This document shows, piece after piece, positions 1-13,189 of a stretch of 64,000 nt of DNA (within the stretch, counting starts at the first letter, position 1; every line of letters begins with the position of its first letter). This DNA is from Megaleporinus macrocephalus (taxonomy: Eukaryota; Chordata; Actinopteri; Characiformes; Anostomidae). Under the pieces are notes generated by a model. That model saw only the letters and a program-made list of their open reading frames with translations. It searched no databases and was not told where the DNA came from. The stretch covers positions 2,421,147 to 2,485,146 of the forward strand of contig CM038704.1 in NCBI GenBank assembly GCA_021613375.1, written 5' to 3'. The position numbers and the translations under genes are program-made.

Positions 1-3000
1 GATTGAGTGTTATAGAGTGTTAGTGAGGTCAGGTACTGATGTTGAACATTGCTGTAAGGATTTGATTGTTAGTGAGGTCAGGTACTGATGTTTAACATTG
101 CTGTGAGGATTTGATTGAGTGTTAGTGAGGTCAGGTACTGATGTTAACATGCTGTGAGGATTTGAAGATGTTAAGAGGTTAGTGAGGTCAGGTACTGATG
201 TTGAACATTGCTGTGAGGATTTGATTGAGTGATAGTGAAATTAGGTACTGATGTTGAACATTGCGTGAAGGATTGATTGAGTGTTAGTGAGGTCAGGTAC
301 TGATGTTGAACATTGCTGTGAGGATTTGATAGAGTGTTAGTGAAGTCAGGTACTGATGTGAACATTGCTGTGAGGATTTGATTGAGTGTTAGTGAAGTCA
401 GGTACTGATGTTGAACATTGCTGTGAGGATTTGATTTGAGTGTTAGTGAGGTCAGCACTGATGTTTAACACTTGCTGTGAGGATTTGATTGAGTGTTAGT
501 GAGATCAGGTACTGATGTTGAACATTGCTGTGAGGATTTGATTGAGTGTTAGTGAGGTCAGGTACTGATGTTGAACATTGCTGTGAGGATTTGATTGAGT
601 GTTAGTGAGGTCAGGTACTGTTGTTGAACATTGCTGTGAGGATTTGATTGAATGTTAGTGAAGTCAGGTACTGATGTTTAACACTGCTGTGAGGATTTGA
701 TTGAGTGTTAGTGAAGTCAGGTACTGATGTTGAACATTGCTGTGAGGATTTGATTGAGTGTTAGTGAGGTCAGGTACTGATGTTGGACATTGCTTTGAGG
801 ATTTGATTGAGTGTTAGTGAGATTAGGTACTGATGTTGAACATTGCTGTGAGGATTTGATTGAGTGTTAGTGAGGTCAGGTACTGATGTTGAACATTGCT
901 GTGAGGATTTGATTGAGTGTTAGTGAGGTCAGGTACTGATGTTGAACATTGCTGTGAGGATTTGATTGAGTGTTAGTGAGGTCAGGTACTGATGTTGAAC
1001 ATTGCTGTGAGGGTTTGATTGAATGTTAGTGAAGTCAGGTACTGATGTTTAACACTGCTGTGAGGATTTGATTGAGTGTTAGTTAGGTCAGGTACTCATG
1101 TTGAACATTGCTGTGAGGATTTGATCGAGTGTTAGTGAGGTCAGGTACTGATGTGGAACATTGCTGTGAGGATTTGATTGAGTGTTAGTGAGGTCAGGTA
1201 CTGATGTTGAACATTGCTGTGAGGATTTGATTGAGTGTTAGTTAGGTCAGGTACTCATGTTGAACATTGCTGTGAGGATTTGATCGAGTGTTAGTGAGGT
1301 CAGGTACTGATGTGGAACATTGCTGTGAGGATTTGATTGAGTGTTAGTGAGGTCAGATGCTGATATTGAACATTGCTGTGAGGACTTGATAGAGTGTTAT
1401 AGAGTGTTAGTGAGGTCAGGTACTGATGTTGAACATTGCTGTGAGGATTTGATTGAGTGTTAGTGAGGTCAGGTACTGATGTTGAACATTGCTGTGAGGA
1501 TTTGATAGAGTGTTAGTCAGGTACTGATGTTTAACACCGCTGTCAGGATTTGATTGAGTGTTAGTGAGGTCAGGAACTGATGTTGAACATTGCTGTGAGG
1601 ATTTGATTAAATGTTAGTGAAGTCAGGTACTGATGTTGAACATTGCTGTGAGGATTTGATTGAGTGTTAGTGCGGTCAGGTACTGATGTTGAACATTGCT
1701 GTGAGTATTTGATTGAGTGTTAGTGAAATTAGGTACTCCTGTTGAACATTGCTGTGAGTATTTGATTGAGTGTTAGTGAGGTCAGGTACTGATGTTGAAC
1801 ATTGCTGCGAGGATTTGATTGAGTGTTAGTGAGGTCAGGTACTGATGTTGAACATTGATGTAAGGATTTGATTGAATGTTAGTGAAGTCAGGTACTGACG
1901 TTGAACATTGCTGTGAGGATTTGATTGAGTGTAAGTGAGGTCAGGTACTGATGTGGAACATTGCTGTGAGGATTTGATTGAGTGTTAGGGAGGTCAGGTA
2001 CTGATGTTGAACATTGCTTTGAGGATTTGATTGAGTGTTAGTGAGATTAGGTACTGATGTTGAACATTGCTGTGAGGATTTGATTGAGTGTTAGTGAGGT
2101 CAGGTACTGATGTTGAACATTGCTGTGAGGATTTGATTGAGTGTTAGTGAGGTCAGGTACTGATGTTGAACATTGCTGTAAGGATTTGATTGTTAGTGAG
2201 GTCAGGTACTGATGTTTAACATTGCTGTGAGGATTTGATTGAGTGTTAGTGAGGTCAGGTACTGATGTTGAACATTGCTGTGAGGGTTTGATTGAATGTT
2301 AGTGAAGTCAGGTACTGATGTTTAACACTGCTGTGAGGATTTGATTGAGTGTTAGTGAGGTCAGGTACTGATGTTGAACATTGCTGTGAGGATTTGATTG
2401 AGTGTTAGTTAGGTCAGGTACTCATGTTGAACATTGCTGTGAGGATTTGATCGAGTGTTAGTGAGGTCAGGTACTGATGTGGAACATTGCTGTGAGGATT
2501 TGATTGAGTGTTAGTGAGGTCAGGTACTGATGTTGAACATTGCTGTGAGGATTTGATAGAGTGTTAGTGAGGTCAGGAACTGATGTTTAACACCGCTGTC
2601 AGGATTTGATTGAGTGTTAGTGAGGTCAGGAACTGATGTTGAACATTGCTGTGAGGATTTGATTAAATGTTAGTGAAGTCAGGTACTGATGTTGAACATT
2701 GCTGTGAGGATGTGATTGAGTGTTAGTGAGGTCAGGTACTGATGTTTAACACCGCTGTCAGGATTTGATTGAGTGTTAGTGAGGTCAGGAACTGATGTTG
2801 AACATTGCTGTGAGGATTTGATTAAATGTTAGTGAAGTCAGGTACTGATGTTGAACATTGCTGTGAGGATTTGATTGAGTGTTAGTGCGGTCAGGTACTG
2901 ATGTTGAACATTGCTGTGAGGATTTGATTGAGTGTTAGTGAAATTAGGTACTCCTGTTGAACATTGCTGTGAGTATTTGATTGAGTGTTAGTGAGGTCAG

Positions 3001-3603
3001 GTACTGATGTTGAACATTGCTGCGAGGATTTGATTGAGTGTTAGTGAGGTCAGGTACTGATGTTGAACATTGATGTAAGGATTTGATTGAATGTTAGTGA
3101 GGTCAGGTACTGATGTGGAACATTGCTGTGAGGATTTGATTGAGTGTTAGTGAGGTCAGGTACTGATGTTGAACATTGCTGTGAGGATTTGATTGAGTGT
3201 AAGTGAGGTCAGGTACTGATGTGGAACATTGCTGTGAGGATTTGATTGAGTGTTAGTGAGGTCAGGTACTGATGTTGAACATTGCTGTGAGGATTTGATT
3301 GAGTGTTAGGGAGGTCAGGTACTGATGTTGAACATTGCTATAAGGGATCTGTTTGAGTGTTAGTGAGGTCAGATGCTGATGTTGAACATTGCTGTGAGGA
3401 TTTGATAGAGTGTTATAGAGTGTTAGTGAGGTCAGGTACTGATGTTGAACATTGCTGTGAGGATTTGATTGAGTGTTAGTGAGATTAGGTACTGATGTTG
3501 AACATTGCTGTAAGGATTTGATTGTTAGTGAGGTCAGGTACTGATGTTGAACATTGCTGTGAGGATTTGATTGAGTGTTAGTGAGGTCAGGTACTGATGT
3601 TGG
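1..3603. repeat. 53-bp minisatellite array (about 68 copies)
   Basis: The unit contains GTTAGTGAGGTCAGGTACTG followed by ATGTTGAACATTGCTGTGAG and repeats every 53 bases. The array is already running at base 1, so its left end lies outside the window. Variants such as GTTAGTTAGG...CTCATG, TGTGGAACATT and TTTAACACCGCTGTCAGG recur in the same order (for example near 1078, 1237 and 2405, and 2567 against 2740), which shows higher-order duplication of multi-unit blocks. The same unit returns at 55441-55940 and, inverted, at about 50098-50170. The frames open through it are by-products of the repeat. Confidence 0.97.
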
Positions 3604-4285
3604 ATGATCAGCTCTGGATGGAACTCTATCACTGCTCTAGTGCTGGTGGATCTGGTTCAGTTTCAGTTTTATCTGCTTCACTGTTTCCTGAAAGAGTCTA
3701 ATGATGGGAACGTTGAGGATCATGTCAGTGTTTAAGAGGGTTAGAATGATTTCCTGCTGCGAGAAGATAAACGAGCAACGTTGCCGTAGTGAACATCCGA
3801 GCTTCTTCTATGTTTTAGTATGTTTTAATGAGTTTCCTACCTGTTTCAGCTCATTAGCTAACGAGGCTTTCCGGAGTTGAAGAAATTCAATTCAGCTCAT
3901 TTCAAATTTAATTAGTCCCACTGATCAATTTTAAAGCTGGCATAAGAAAAACAAATAACATAAAAGTATCTCATCTACATCGGCCATAGTTTTAAACATC
4001 CATTAGTGCTCTCATAATTGGGTTTCTGAGTTTATACGAGAGACGATATTGAAGCTTTATGAGAATCGCTCGGGAGGCTTGTAAAGAAGAAGTGTCTCTC
4101 CTGTGTCTCAGTGTACGAGAGCAGGGACACAGATTAAACCTCACAAGGTAAGCTACGCCTCTACACCTGCACGTCAAGCTTCACTTTGTAGTCAGTGACA
4201 TTCCTAAATAAGGAATTCTGAATCCAGGTTATTTTTCTTTATGTGAGGAATAATGGTTGATTCCAAAATCACCCCTTTAAATCAA
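3604..4285. other. Unique sequence between two arrays; no gene seen
   Basis: No coding frame with recognisable similarity and no obvious repeat. The 61-codon minus frame at 3992-4177 has no recognisable domain. Confidence 0.5.
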
Positions 4286-7200
4286 AATCTATACCTCACC
4301 TACTACACTAATGAATAAACTACTATACTTCACCTACTACACTAACGACTACACTACTATACTTCACCTACTACAATAATGAATAAACTACTATACTTCA
4401 CCTACTACACTAATGAATAAACTACTATACTTCACCTACTACACTAACGACTACACTACTATACTTCACCTACTACACTAACGACTACACTACTATACTT
4501 CACCTACTACACTAACGACTACACTACTATACTTCACCTACTACACTAATAAATACACTTCTATACTTCACCTACTACAATAATGAATACACTACTATAC
4601 TTCACCTACTACACTAACGACTACACTACTATACTTCACCTACTACACTAACGACTACACTACTATACTTCACCTACTACACTAATGAATAAACTACTAT
4701 ACTTCACCTACTACACTAACGACTACACTACTATACTTCACCTACTACACTAACGACTACACTACTATACTTCACCTACTACACTAACGACTACACTACT
4801 ATACTTCACCTACTACACTAATAAATACACTTCTATACTTCACCTACTACATTAATGAATACACTACTATACTTCACCTACTACACTAACGACTACACTA
4901 CTATACTTCACCTACTACACTAACGACTACACTTCTATACTTCACCTACTACACTAATGAATACACTTCTATACTTCACCTACTACACTAATGGATACAC
5001 TTCTATACTTCACCTACTACACTAATGAATATACTTCTATACTTCACCTACTACACTAATGAATACACTTCTATACTTCACCTACAACACTAATGGATAC
5101 ACTTCTATACTTCACCTACTACACTAATGAATACACTTCTATACTTCACCTACTACACTAATGAATACACTTCTATACTTCACCTACTACACTAATGAAT
5201 ACACTTCTATACTTCACCTACTACACTAATGGATACACTTCTATACTTCACCTACTACACTAATGAATACACTTCTATACTTCACCTACTACACTAATGA
5301 ATACACTTCTATACTTCACCTACTACACTAATGGATACACTTCTATACTTCACCTACTACACTAATGAATACACTTCTATACTCCACCTACTACACTAAT
5401 GAGTACACTACTATACTTCACCTACTACACTAATGAATACACTACTATACTTCACCTACTACACTAATGAATACACTTCTATACTTCACCTACTACACTA
5501 ATGAATACACTTCTATACTTCACCTACTACACTAATGAATACACTACTATACTTCACCTACTACACTAATGAATACACTTCTATACTTCACCTACTACAC
5601 TAATGAATACACTACTATACTTCACCTACTACACTAATGAATACACTTCTATACTTCACCTACTACACTAATGAGTACACTACTATACTTCACCTACTAC
5701 ACTAATGAATACACTTCTATACTTCACCTACTACACTAATGAATACACTTCTATACTTCACCTACTACACTAATGAATACACTTCTATACTTCACCTACT
5801 ACACTAATGAATACACTACTATACTTCACCTACTACACTAATGAATACTCTATACTTCACCTACTACACTAATGAATACACTTCTATACTTCAGCTACTA
5901 CACTAATGAATACACCTCTATACCTCACCTACTACACTAATGAATACACTACTATACTTCACCTACTACACTAATGAATACTCTATACTTCACCTACTAC
6001 ACTAATGAATACACTTCTATACTTCACCTACTACACTAATGAATACACTTCTATACTTCACCTACTACACTAATGAATACACTTCTATACTTCACCTACT
6101 ACACTAATGAATACACTACTATACTTCACCTACTACACTAATGAATACACTACTATACTTCACTACTACACTAATGAATACACTTCTATACTTCACTACT
6201 ACACTAATGAATACACTTCTATACTTCACCTACTACACTAATGAATACACTACTATACTTCACTACTACACTAATGAATACACTTCTATACTTCACTACT
6301 ACACTAATGAATACACTTCTATACTTCACCTACTACACTAATGAATACACTACTATACTTCACCTACTACACTAATGAATACACTTCTATACTTCACCTA
6401 CTACACTAATAAATACACTTCTATACTTCACCTACTACACTAATGAATACACTACTATACTTCACCTACTACACTAATGGATACACTTCTATACTTCACC
6501 TACTACACTAATGAATACACTACTATACTTCACCTACTACACTAATAAATACACTACTATACTTCACCTACTACACTAATGGATACACTTCTATACTTCA
6601 CCTACTACACTAATGAATACACTACTATACTTCACCTACTACACTAATGAATACACTACTATACTTCACCTACTACACTAATGAGTACACTTCTATACTT
6701 CACCTACTAGACTAATGAGTACACTTCTATACTTCACCTACTACACTAATGACTACACTTCTATACTTCACCTACTACACTAATGAGTACACTTCTATAC
6801 TTCACCTACTACACTAATGACTACACTTCTATACTTCACCTACTACACTAATGAGTACACTACTATACTTCACTACTACACTAATGAATACACTTCTATA
6901 CTTCACCTACTACACTAATGAATACACTCCTATACTTCACCTACTACACTAATGAATACACTTCTATACTTCACCTACTACACTAATGAATACACTTCTA
7001 TACTTCACCTACTACACTAATGAATACACTACTATACTTCACCTACTACACTAATGGATACACTTCTATACTTCACCTACTACACTAATGAATACACTAC
7101 TATACTTCACCTACTACACTAATGAATACACTACTATACTTCACCTACTACACTAATGAGTACACTTCTATACTTCACCTACTAGACTAATGAGTACACT

Positions 7201-7848
7201 TCTATACTTCACCTACTACACTAATGACTACACTTCTATACTTCACCTACTACACTAATGAGTACACTTCTATACTTCACCTACTACACTAATGACTACA
7301 CTTCTATACTTCACCTACTACACTAATGAGTACACTTCTATACTTCACCTACTACACTAATGACTACACTTCTATACTTCACCTACTACACTAATGAGTA
7401 CACTACTATACTTCACTACTACACTAATGAATACACTTCTATACTTCACCTACTACACTAATGAATACACTCCTATACTTCACCTACTACACTAATGAAT
7501 ACACTTCTATACTTCACTACTACACTAATGAATACACTTCTATACTTCACCTACTACACTAATGAATACACTCCTATACTTCACCTACTACACTAATGAA
7601 TACACTCCTATACCATACACCAGTGAGTGGGTACACTCCTACACCTCTACTACACTACTGAGTACACTCCTATACTTCTACTACATTAATGAGTACACTT
7701 CTGTACTATACACTAGTGAGTGGGTACACTCCTATACTTCTACTACACTAATGAGTACACTCCTATACTTCTACTACACTAATGAGTACACTCCTATACT
7801 TCTACTACACTAATGAGTACACTTCTATACTTCTACCGCACTAATGAG
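4286..7848. repeat. 34-bp minisatellite array (about 100 copies)
   Basis: The unit is CACCTACTACACTAATGAAT plus ACACTTCTATACTT, period 34. Subdomains are visible: a TAACGACTACACTACTATAC variant dominates 4320-4930, GAATACACTTC variants dominate 4930-6650, and GAGTAC/GACTAC alternation marks 6680-7400, where a block of about 500 bases (6600-6900) recurs at 7090-7440. The right end (7610-7848) is divergent, with a CAGTGAGTGGGTACACTCC variant. Short open frames inside it (6141-6341, 7562-7813) are repeat translations. Confidence 0.97.
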
Positions 7849-7989
7849 GCTTTGTAGCATTTTTCTTTAATATAGGGTGTAATAGATACATCCAGATGTC
7901 CCAGCATTAAGATATGATGGGACTGTTTCAGCTCACTCCTACTTTCCACAAAGTCAGAGACTGCCTCAATCAGAGACTGCCTCAGTCAG

Positions 7990-8215
7990 AGACTGCCTCT
8001 ACCAGAGGACCAGAGGAGGACGGGTTGCCTCTCCTGAGTCCTGGTTCCTCCTGAGGTTTCTTCCTCCAGTCTTGAGGGAGGTTTTCTTGCCACGGTTGCC
8101 TCTGGCTTGCTTACAGGGGGATACATGTTGTAACTGTATGTTTTCAAACATCTGTAAAGCTGCTAGCAATTTTGTTAAAAGCGCCACACAAATAAACTTT
8201 ACTTGACTAACAGCA
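7990..8215. repeat. Interspersed retroposon-like fragment
   Basis: It contains TGAGGTTTCTTCCTCCAG, a CTTGCCACGGTTGCCTCTGG segment and a tail reading AAAGCGCCACACAAATAAAC. This tail type (a GCGCYACACAAATAAA end) is common at the 3' ends of dispersed fish retroposons. Family assignment is from memory of such sequences. An inverted relative occurs at 22065-22380. Confidence 0.5.
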
Positions 8216-8262
8216 GCGATTCCCTGATTACTGTAAACACCATTCACTTCTTCTCTCAGAGT

Positions 8263-8740
8263 ATCACGTCCTCCAGGAGTTAGACTCACTGACTGCCCAC
8301 TCAGCCCCGAACCAGAACAGCCAGTACTCCCTCAAAATCAACACAACACAAATAATAAGGGCAATCATTGATTTCTGTTAGAGCTCAATATGCGTGTTTA
8401 CCAGCCTCCAGCGTCCAGTCAACTTGCTTGTGGTCAGAATTCAGGACTCAAATAGCTTTAGCGTGACTGCAGGCCAAAATAACAAACCACTCCTGTCCAC
8501 TTTAAACATAAACAAAGCCAAGAGATAAACAATAATAAGGCCAGGTCACCCCTACGAATCCTGTTCTGTCTGTTGCTGGTGGGCGTCCAGCACATCAGCT
8601 CCCCGACTGCAGGAACATAGGTTCTTTTTAGATCTCCTGCCATCAGAACTAGCCAATAGGAGATGAGCACACAGGCGGAGCAACAAGCAGCAAATCAGCA
8701 GGATCACCCGTAAAGAGGGAAGAGAAAAAAGAGAAAACAA
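8263..8740 (-). mobile_element. Diverged relative of the solo LTR at 60933-61474
   Basis: Read on the minus strand it shares, in the same order, the blocks GCTTGTTGCTCCGCC, GCCCACCAGCA, GGATTYGTAGGGGTGACCTG and TGAGTGGGCAGTCA with the element at 60933-61474. Its ends are diverged and no target-site duplication could be fixed, so the limits are approximate. The minus-strand frames at 8458-8818 fall inside it and are not treated as genes. Confidence 0.6.
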
Positions 8741-9455
8741 CACAACAGGTACTCCAAAACACCGGATGTAATCGGAGACAGTGTCCGAGATACCCCACTG
8801 TTTTTCCGGGGGTCCCATGTTGGGTGGCCAGCAGTGCTGCCGCTTCAGTGGCTACATAATGCTTGGTTTAGCAGTTCTTCTTCTGGAGATGCTCTTCTCT
8901 AGTTTGTTAGATCTTCCACATGTTAACTGAGATCTTACTCATCATCTCCTCTTCAGTCTGAGAGTCACTAATAATTCACTCATCTCTTGAGAACCAACTG
9001 GGTGAACCCATTTGCTACAGCGCCTCCCTGAGGCAGAGCAGTGCTGCAGTGCTGTAGATATTGGAGAGTGGCAGCAGCTTGTCGACTGGGGTGAACACGG
9101 CTACAGCCTCACAGAATAATATGTTTATTTTTATAAACCTGGTTTGAGATTTTGAGACCTCCCAGAACCCCTTGTGTTTCGTGCCTGGTGTAGAGATGGT
9201 GCTGCTTATTTGGTGCCAACTACAGAACGATGGTCTATTCCAGGATCCGGACTGAGAACCTGGAATGAGGCTCTGTGCAAATACATGACTCACCGCTGTC
9301 TGGAGAACTTGTGTTGCCTAACTTGAACACTAGAGTGCGCACTTCATCAAAAATCCTCTGCAGGAAGAGGTTAAAAGAGGACTGTGACAGCGCTCCTCTC
9401 ACATCAGTGCAGTTACAGCTAACTCACAGACACCAACCCTACTAACATTAAACCC
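8741..9455. other. Unassigned sequence; no gene supported
   Basis: Contains a 92-codon minus frame (9015-9293) with no recognisable domain. No splice or homology evidence supports it. Confidence 0.4.
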
Positions 9456-10136
9456 CCCTCCTTATATCTCCACTCACTGACCACTGTATCAGCTCCACTG
9501 ACCATACAGGACCTCCACTCACTGACCACTGTATCAGCTCCACTGACCATACAGGAGCTCCACTCACTGTCCACTGTATCACCTCCACTGACCATACAGG
9601 AGCTCCACTCACTGTCCACTGTATCAGCTCCACTGACCATACAGGAGCTCCACTCACTGACCACTGTATCAGCTCCACTGACCATACAGGACCTCCACTC
9701 ACTGACCACTGTATCAGCTCCACTGACCATACAGGACCTCCACTCACTGACCACTGTATCAACTCCACTGACCATACAGGAGCTCCACTCACTGTCCACT
9801 GTATCAGCTCCACTGACCATACAGGAGCTCCACTCACTGTCCACTGTATCAGCTCCACTGACCATACAGGAGCTCCACTCACTGTCCACTGTATCAGCTC
9901 CACTGACCATACAGGAGCTCCACTCACTGACCACTGTATCAGCTCCACTGACCATACAGGACCTCCACTCACTGACCACTGTATCAGCTCCACTGATCAT
10001 ACAGGACCTCCACTCACTGTCCACTGTATCAGCTCCACTGACCATACAGGAGCTCCACTTACTGTCCACTGTATCAGCTCCACTGACCATACAGGACCTC
10101 CACTCACTGACCACTGTATCAGCTCCACTGACCATA
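9456..10136. repeat. 45-bp minisatellite, about 15 copies (inverted relative at 44 kb)
   Basis: The unit contains CCACTGTATCAGCTCCACTG and ACCATACAGG with a period of 45. Because 45 is divisible by three, two long minus frames (302 and 181 codons) stay open through it, with a 15-residue period such as MVSGADTVDSEW. They are repeat artefacts. The reverse complement of the same unit forms the array at 44128-44415. Confidence 0.96.
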
Positions 10137-10246
10137 TATATATATATATATATATACAACACATTCTCTATCAATCTGAAGAACCATTTGACCGGGCAAA
10201 GAACAGGTACTTCTAAATAGAACTCATTCTTATTCATTTTAAAAAC

Positions 10247-10280
<34 letters not shown>
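10134..10280. repeat. (TA)n and (ATT)n microsatellites
   Basis: A (TA)n tract at 10134-10156 closes the 45-bp array, and (ATT)n occupies about 10247-10279. Confidence 0.9.
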
Positions 10281-10281
<1 letters not shown>

Positions 10282-10394
10282 TGTTGATTTCTGTATTGGC
10301 TACATTGGAAATAAAGGTCATCCTCAATGTACTCCATGTTTAGGTGAAGGTTTATTGATTGATTGATTGATTGAAACAGAACCATTCTCCTGAA

Positions 10395-10640
10395 CTAAAG
10401 AACCCCTTCATAAGTGTAATACACACAAGGTGGTTCTTCAAGGGTTCTTTAGCAAAAAAAGGTTCTATTTAGAACCATGACCACTTTAATTAAAAGGGTT
10501 CTTTGCGCCATGTAAGGGTTCTCCAGCTTGATGGAAAATATGCTGTAGGGTTCTGTATAGCACCAGAAAGGGTCACCTTATTATGTAGCAGGACCCCTTC
10601 CAGAAAGGTTCTACATCGAAGCTCTAAGGAACCTCTGAAG
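10395..10640. repeat. GGTTCTTT-type interspersed repeat
   Basis: Dense, partly palindromic occurrences of AAGGGTTCTTTAGCAAAAA, GGTTCTATTTAGAACC and GGGTTCTTTGCGCCATG. Related fragments lie at 13560-13740, 17335-17430, 28020-28250 and 60540-60620, so this is a dispersed family, probably a non-autonomous DNA element. Confidence 0.6.
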
Positions 10641-10979
10641 AAGTGAGTACCGGTCAAGGAGTGAAGAGGGAGGAGAGAGACTGTAAAGGAGGAGTAATTG
10701 AAGAACATGTAAGTGTTAGTGGGTGAGTGCTGACAGTGGTGGTCCGCCTAGCGGGGGCAGTAATGAGCTCTCAGGTTTCACACATTCACTAATAAATGCT
10801 CTCAACCTTTAAACACGAGATCAAAGCGGTTCAGCATCAGATGTTTACTTTAATGACAGTATTTCTTTGATAGCTCGAGCCCTTTCATCTGCACACAGCG
10901 AGACAGTCTGGAGAACGTACGCGTGTGTTTAAATGTATTAATGATTATTTTTGTATTGAAATCTTTATCTAATCAGAGG

Positions 10980-11745
10980 ATCAGAGCGTCTGTGAGCGAT
11001 AACCCGCGCGTGCAGGGGCGCGCTGCTGCTGACTGTGAGCGCGGGGCTGTAATTGGGGGGCTGTGCCTTTAAAGGCTCGGCGGAGTAGTCACACGGTGAG
11101 GGTCTGGACGCTCTCGAGCAGCAGCGGCAGCGGCAGCAGCGGAGCGCACATCAGCCAGACCTCCTCACACGGGGAAGCCCACCGCTCTCGTGCCTATTGT
11201 TCCAGCTCTGAACGGGTCGCTTCTACAGCGGAGAACAAAGATCTCAGCAGATCCTGCTGGAGGCGAGAAAGCTGTTCTCCTGCGCGACTCACAGACAAAA
11301 CGCTGCCCCCCTCCACCACCTCCTCCTCCTCCTCCTCCCCCCTCCTCCTCCTCCTCCTCCGCTTGTTTACCAGCGAAAACGACACGTCGCCGTTTCTCTC
11401 CGAGCCACGAAGCTGTGGATGAACCGGCGCTGCAGACCAGAAGGAGGTGAGGGAGGTGTTTGTGATGGACTGATGAAGACCAGAGCTCCAAGCTGCCTCT
11501 TCATCCCGATGGATTAAAAGACCCTCTGCCTCCTTCCAGCGCCCCCCCCCCCCAACTCCTCCCCCTCCCTTAAAACGACCGACGAAACACAAGCTCGACC
11601 TCATTACTGGATCAGAGCGGCAGACGATGGCCGCGCGCTGATTTCTGCGCGTCATTTCCGCGACCGACCGCTGCCGTGAGCGAACCTGCCGAGGCACGAG
11701 ACGCTGCTTGATGTTGGACTCCGTAGCCCCGGCGCGGCTGCTCGG
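10980..11745 (+). promoter_or_regulatory. gpr27: GC-rich 5' flank and presumptive 5' UTR of gpr27
   Basis: Base composition changes abruptly near 10980 to a CpG-rich island running through the gpr27 exon. It holds a TTTAAA element at about 11069, AGC/GGC repeats at 11115-11140, a (CCT)n tract at 11317-11362 and a C-run at 11541-11553. An ATG at 11711 is out of frame with the receptor start and opens an overlapping upstream frame. Its start context is poor (T at -3), so leaky scanning is plausible. The transcription start cannot be fixed. Antisense and shifted frames here (11063-11491, 11194-12258) reflect composition only. Confidence 0.55.
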
Positions 11746-12855
11746 ATGGCGAACGCGAGCGACCCCGGCGGCCCGCCGCTGCCGCTGCAGGACTCGGTGC
11801 AGCTGGCGGCGCTCGGCGCGATGCTGTGCGCGAGCGTGGCGGGCAACGCGCTGCTGTGCGCGCTCGTGCTGAAGGACAGCGCGCTGCACCGCGCGCCCTA
11901 CTACCTGCTGCTGGACCTGTGCGCGGCGGACGCGGCTCGCGCCGCCCTCGGCTTCCCCGTGGCCGCCGCGGCGGCGGCCGGGGCGCGCGGGCGCCCGTGG
12001 GCGTGGACGTGGGCGCACGCGTGGTGCCGCGCGGCCGCCGCGCTCGCCGCGCTCTTCTGCTTCCACGTGGCCTTCGTGCTGCTGGCCGCCGGCGTCACGC
12101 GCTACCTGGCCATCGCGCACCACCGATTCTACGCCAAGCGCGTGACGCCGTGCGCGTGCGCGGCGCTGGTGGCGGCCGCGTGGGCGCTGTCGGCCGCCGC
12201 CGCGCTGCCGCCCGCGCTGGAGGCGAGCGCGGGCGCGTTCCCGCGCGACCCCGAGCACTGCGCGCTAGGCCACGCCCCCGCGCGCGCGGGCGACGCGCTG
12301 GGCCTGGCGCTCACGCTCGCGGCCGTGGTCGGCGCCACGCACGCCGTGTACGCCAAGATGCTGTGCTTCGTCTACGGACACCGGAAGATGAAGCCCGCGC
12401 AGCCCGTGCCCGCGGTCAGCCACAACTGGACGTTCCACGGACCCGGCGCCACGGGCCAAGCGGCCGCCAACTGGATCGCGGGCTTCGGTCGCGGACCCAC
12501 GCCGCCCGCGCTGGTCGGAGTGAGGCAGGCGCCGCGCGACGCCGGCCGCAGGCTCCTCGTGCTCGACGAGTTCAAGACGGAGAAGCGCATCGGCAAGATG
12601 TTCTACATGCTCACGCTCGCCTTCCTGCTGCTGTGGGCGCCCTACGTGGCGGCGTGCTACGCGCGCGCCTTCGCCGAGGGCGGCGCCGTGCCGCATGTCT
12701 ACCTCACCGCGGCCGTGTGGCTCACGTTCGCGCAGGCGGCCGCCAACCCCGTCATCTGCTTCGCCTTCAACAAGGAGCTGCGCGTGCGGCTCCGGGCCTG
12801 CCTACCCTGCTGCGTCACGACCCAAACCCCGATGGAGCCGTTCTGTGTGATCTGA
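11746..12855 (+). CDS. gpr27: GPR27 (SREB1), orphan class A G protein-coupled receptor
   Basis: Single-exon frame of 369 residues, close to the usual size for this intronless family. The start MANAS, with an N-glycosylation sequon at N3, matches mammalian GPR27. Visible features: TM1 about 20-42 with GN at 33-34; TM2 with [13 protein letters not shown] and D62; C94 and C172 as the likely TM3-ECL2 disulphide; TRY at 118-120 in place of DRY, then LAIAHHRFY, a hallmark of the SREB group (GPR27, GPR85, GPR173); W146 in TM4; and the third loop with [19 protein letters not shown] and [13 protein letters not shown], the strongest family signature. TM6 has WAPY at 297-300, and TM7 has NPVIC at 334-338 instead of NPxxY. 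The tail has Cys352, 355 and 356 and ends EPFCVI. It should sit in the plasma membrane and is known from brain and pancreatic islets in mammals; the ligand is unsettled. Third positions are almost all G or C, unlike the AT-rich flanks. The human neighbour PROK2 is also present here, which supports GPR27 over GPR85 or GPR173. Confidence 0.96.
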   Translation: MANASDPGGPPLPLQDSVQLAALGAMLCASVAGNALLCALVLKDSALHRAPYYLLLDLCAADAARAALGFPVAAAAAAGARGRPWAWTWAHAWCRAAAALAALFCFHVAFVLLAAGVTRYLAIAHHRFYAKRVTPCACAALVAAAWALSAAAALPPALEASAGAFPRDPEHCALGHAPARAGDALGLALTLAAVVGATHAVYAKMLCFVYGHRKMKPAQPVPAVSHNWTFHGPGATGQAAANWIAGFGRGPTPPALVGVRQAPRDAGRRLLVLDEFKTEKRIGKMFYMLTLAFLLLWAPYVAACYARAFAEGGAVPHVYLTAAVWLTFAQAAANPVICFAFNKELRVRLRACLPCCVTTQTPMEPFCVI

Positions 12856-12870
12856 TCAGAGAGAGAGAGA

Positions 12871-12918
<48 letters not shown>

Positions 12919-12920
12919 AG

Positions 12921-12981
<61 letters not shown>

Positions 12982-12983
12982 AG

Positions 12984-13028
<45 letters not shown>

Positions 13029-13046
13029 GAGAGAGAGGGAGAGAGA

Positions 13047-13100
<54 letters not shown>

Positions 13101-13158
13101 AGTGTGTGTGAGAGAGTGAGTGAGAGAGAGAGACTGGTTCTTTGGATGGCCTACTCAC

Positions 13159-13189
<31 letters not shown>

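Noticed and set aside
1..7848. CRISPR-like repeats
   Set aside because: Units are contiguous tandem repeats without unique spacers, in a vertebrate genome.
8800..8845. Retroviral-type primer binding site (minus strand TGGCCACCCAACATGGGACC)
   Set aside because: It resembles a PBS, but it lies on the wrong side of the LTR-like fragment at 8263-8740 and no internal retroelement genes are nearby.
9419..10327. 302-codon minus-strand frame
   Set aside because: It is the 45-bp repeat translated as a 15-residue period; it has no complexity outside the array and no gene context.
11194..12929. 354-codon antisense and 367-codon shifted frames over gpr27
   Set aside because: GC-rich DNA lacks stops. 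Only the 11746 frame has receptor motifs and helices.
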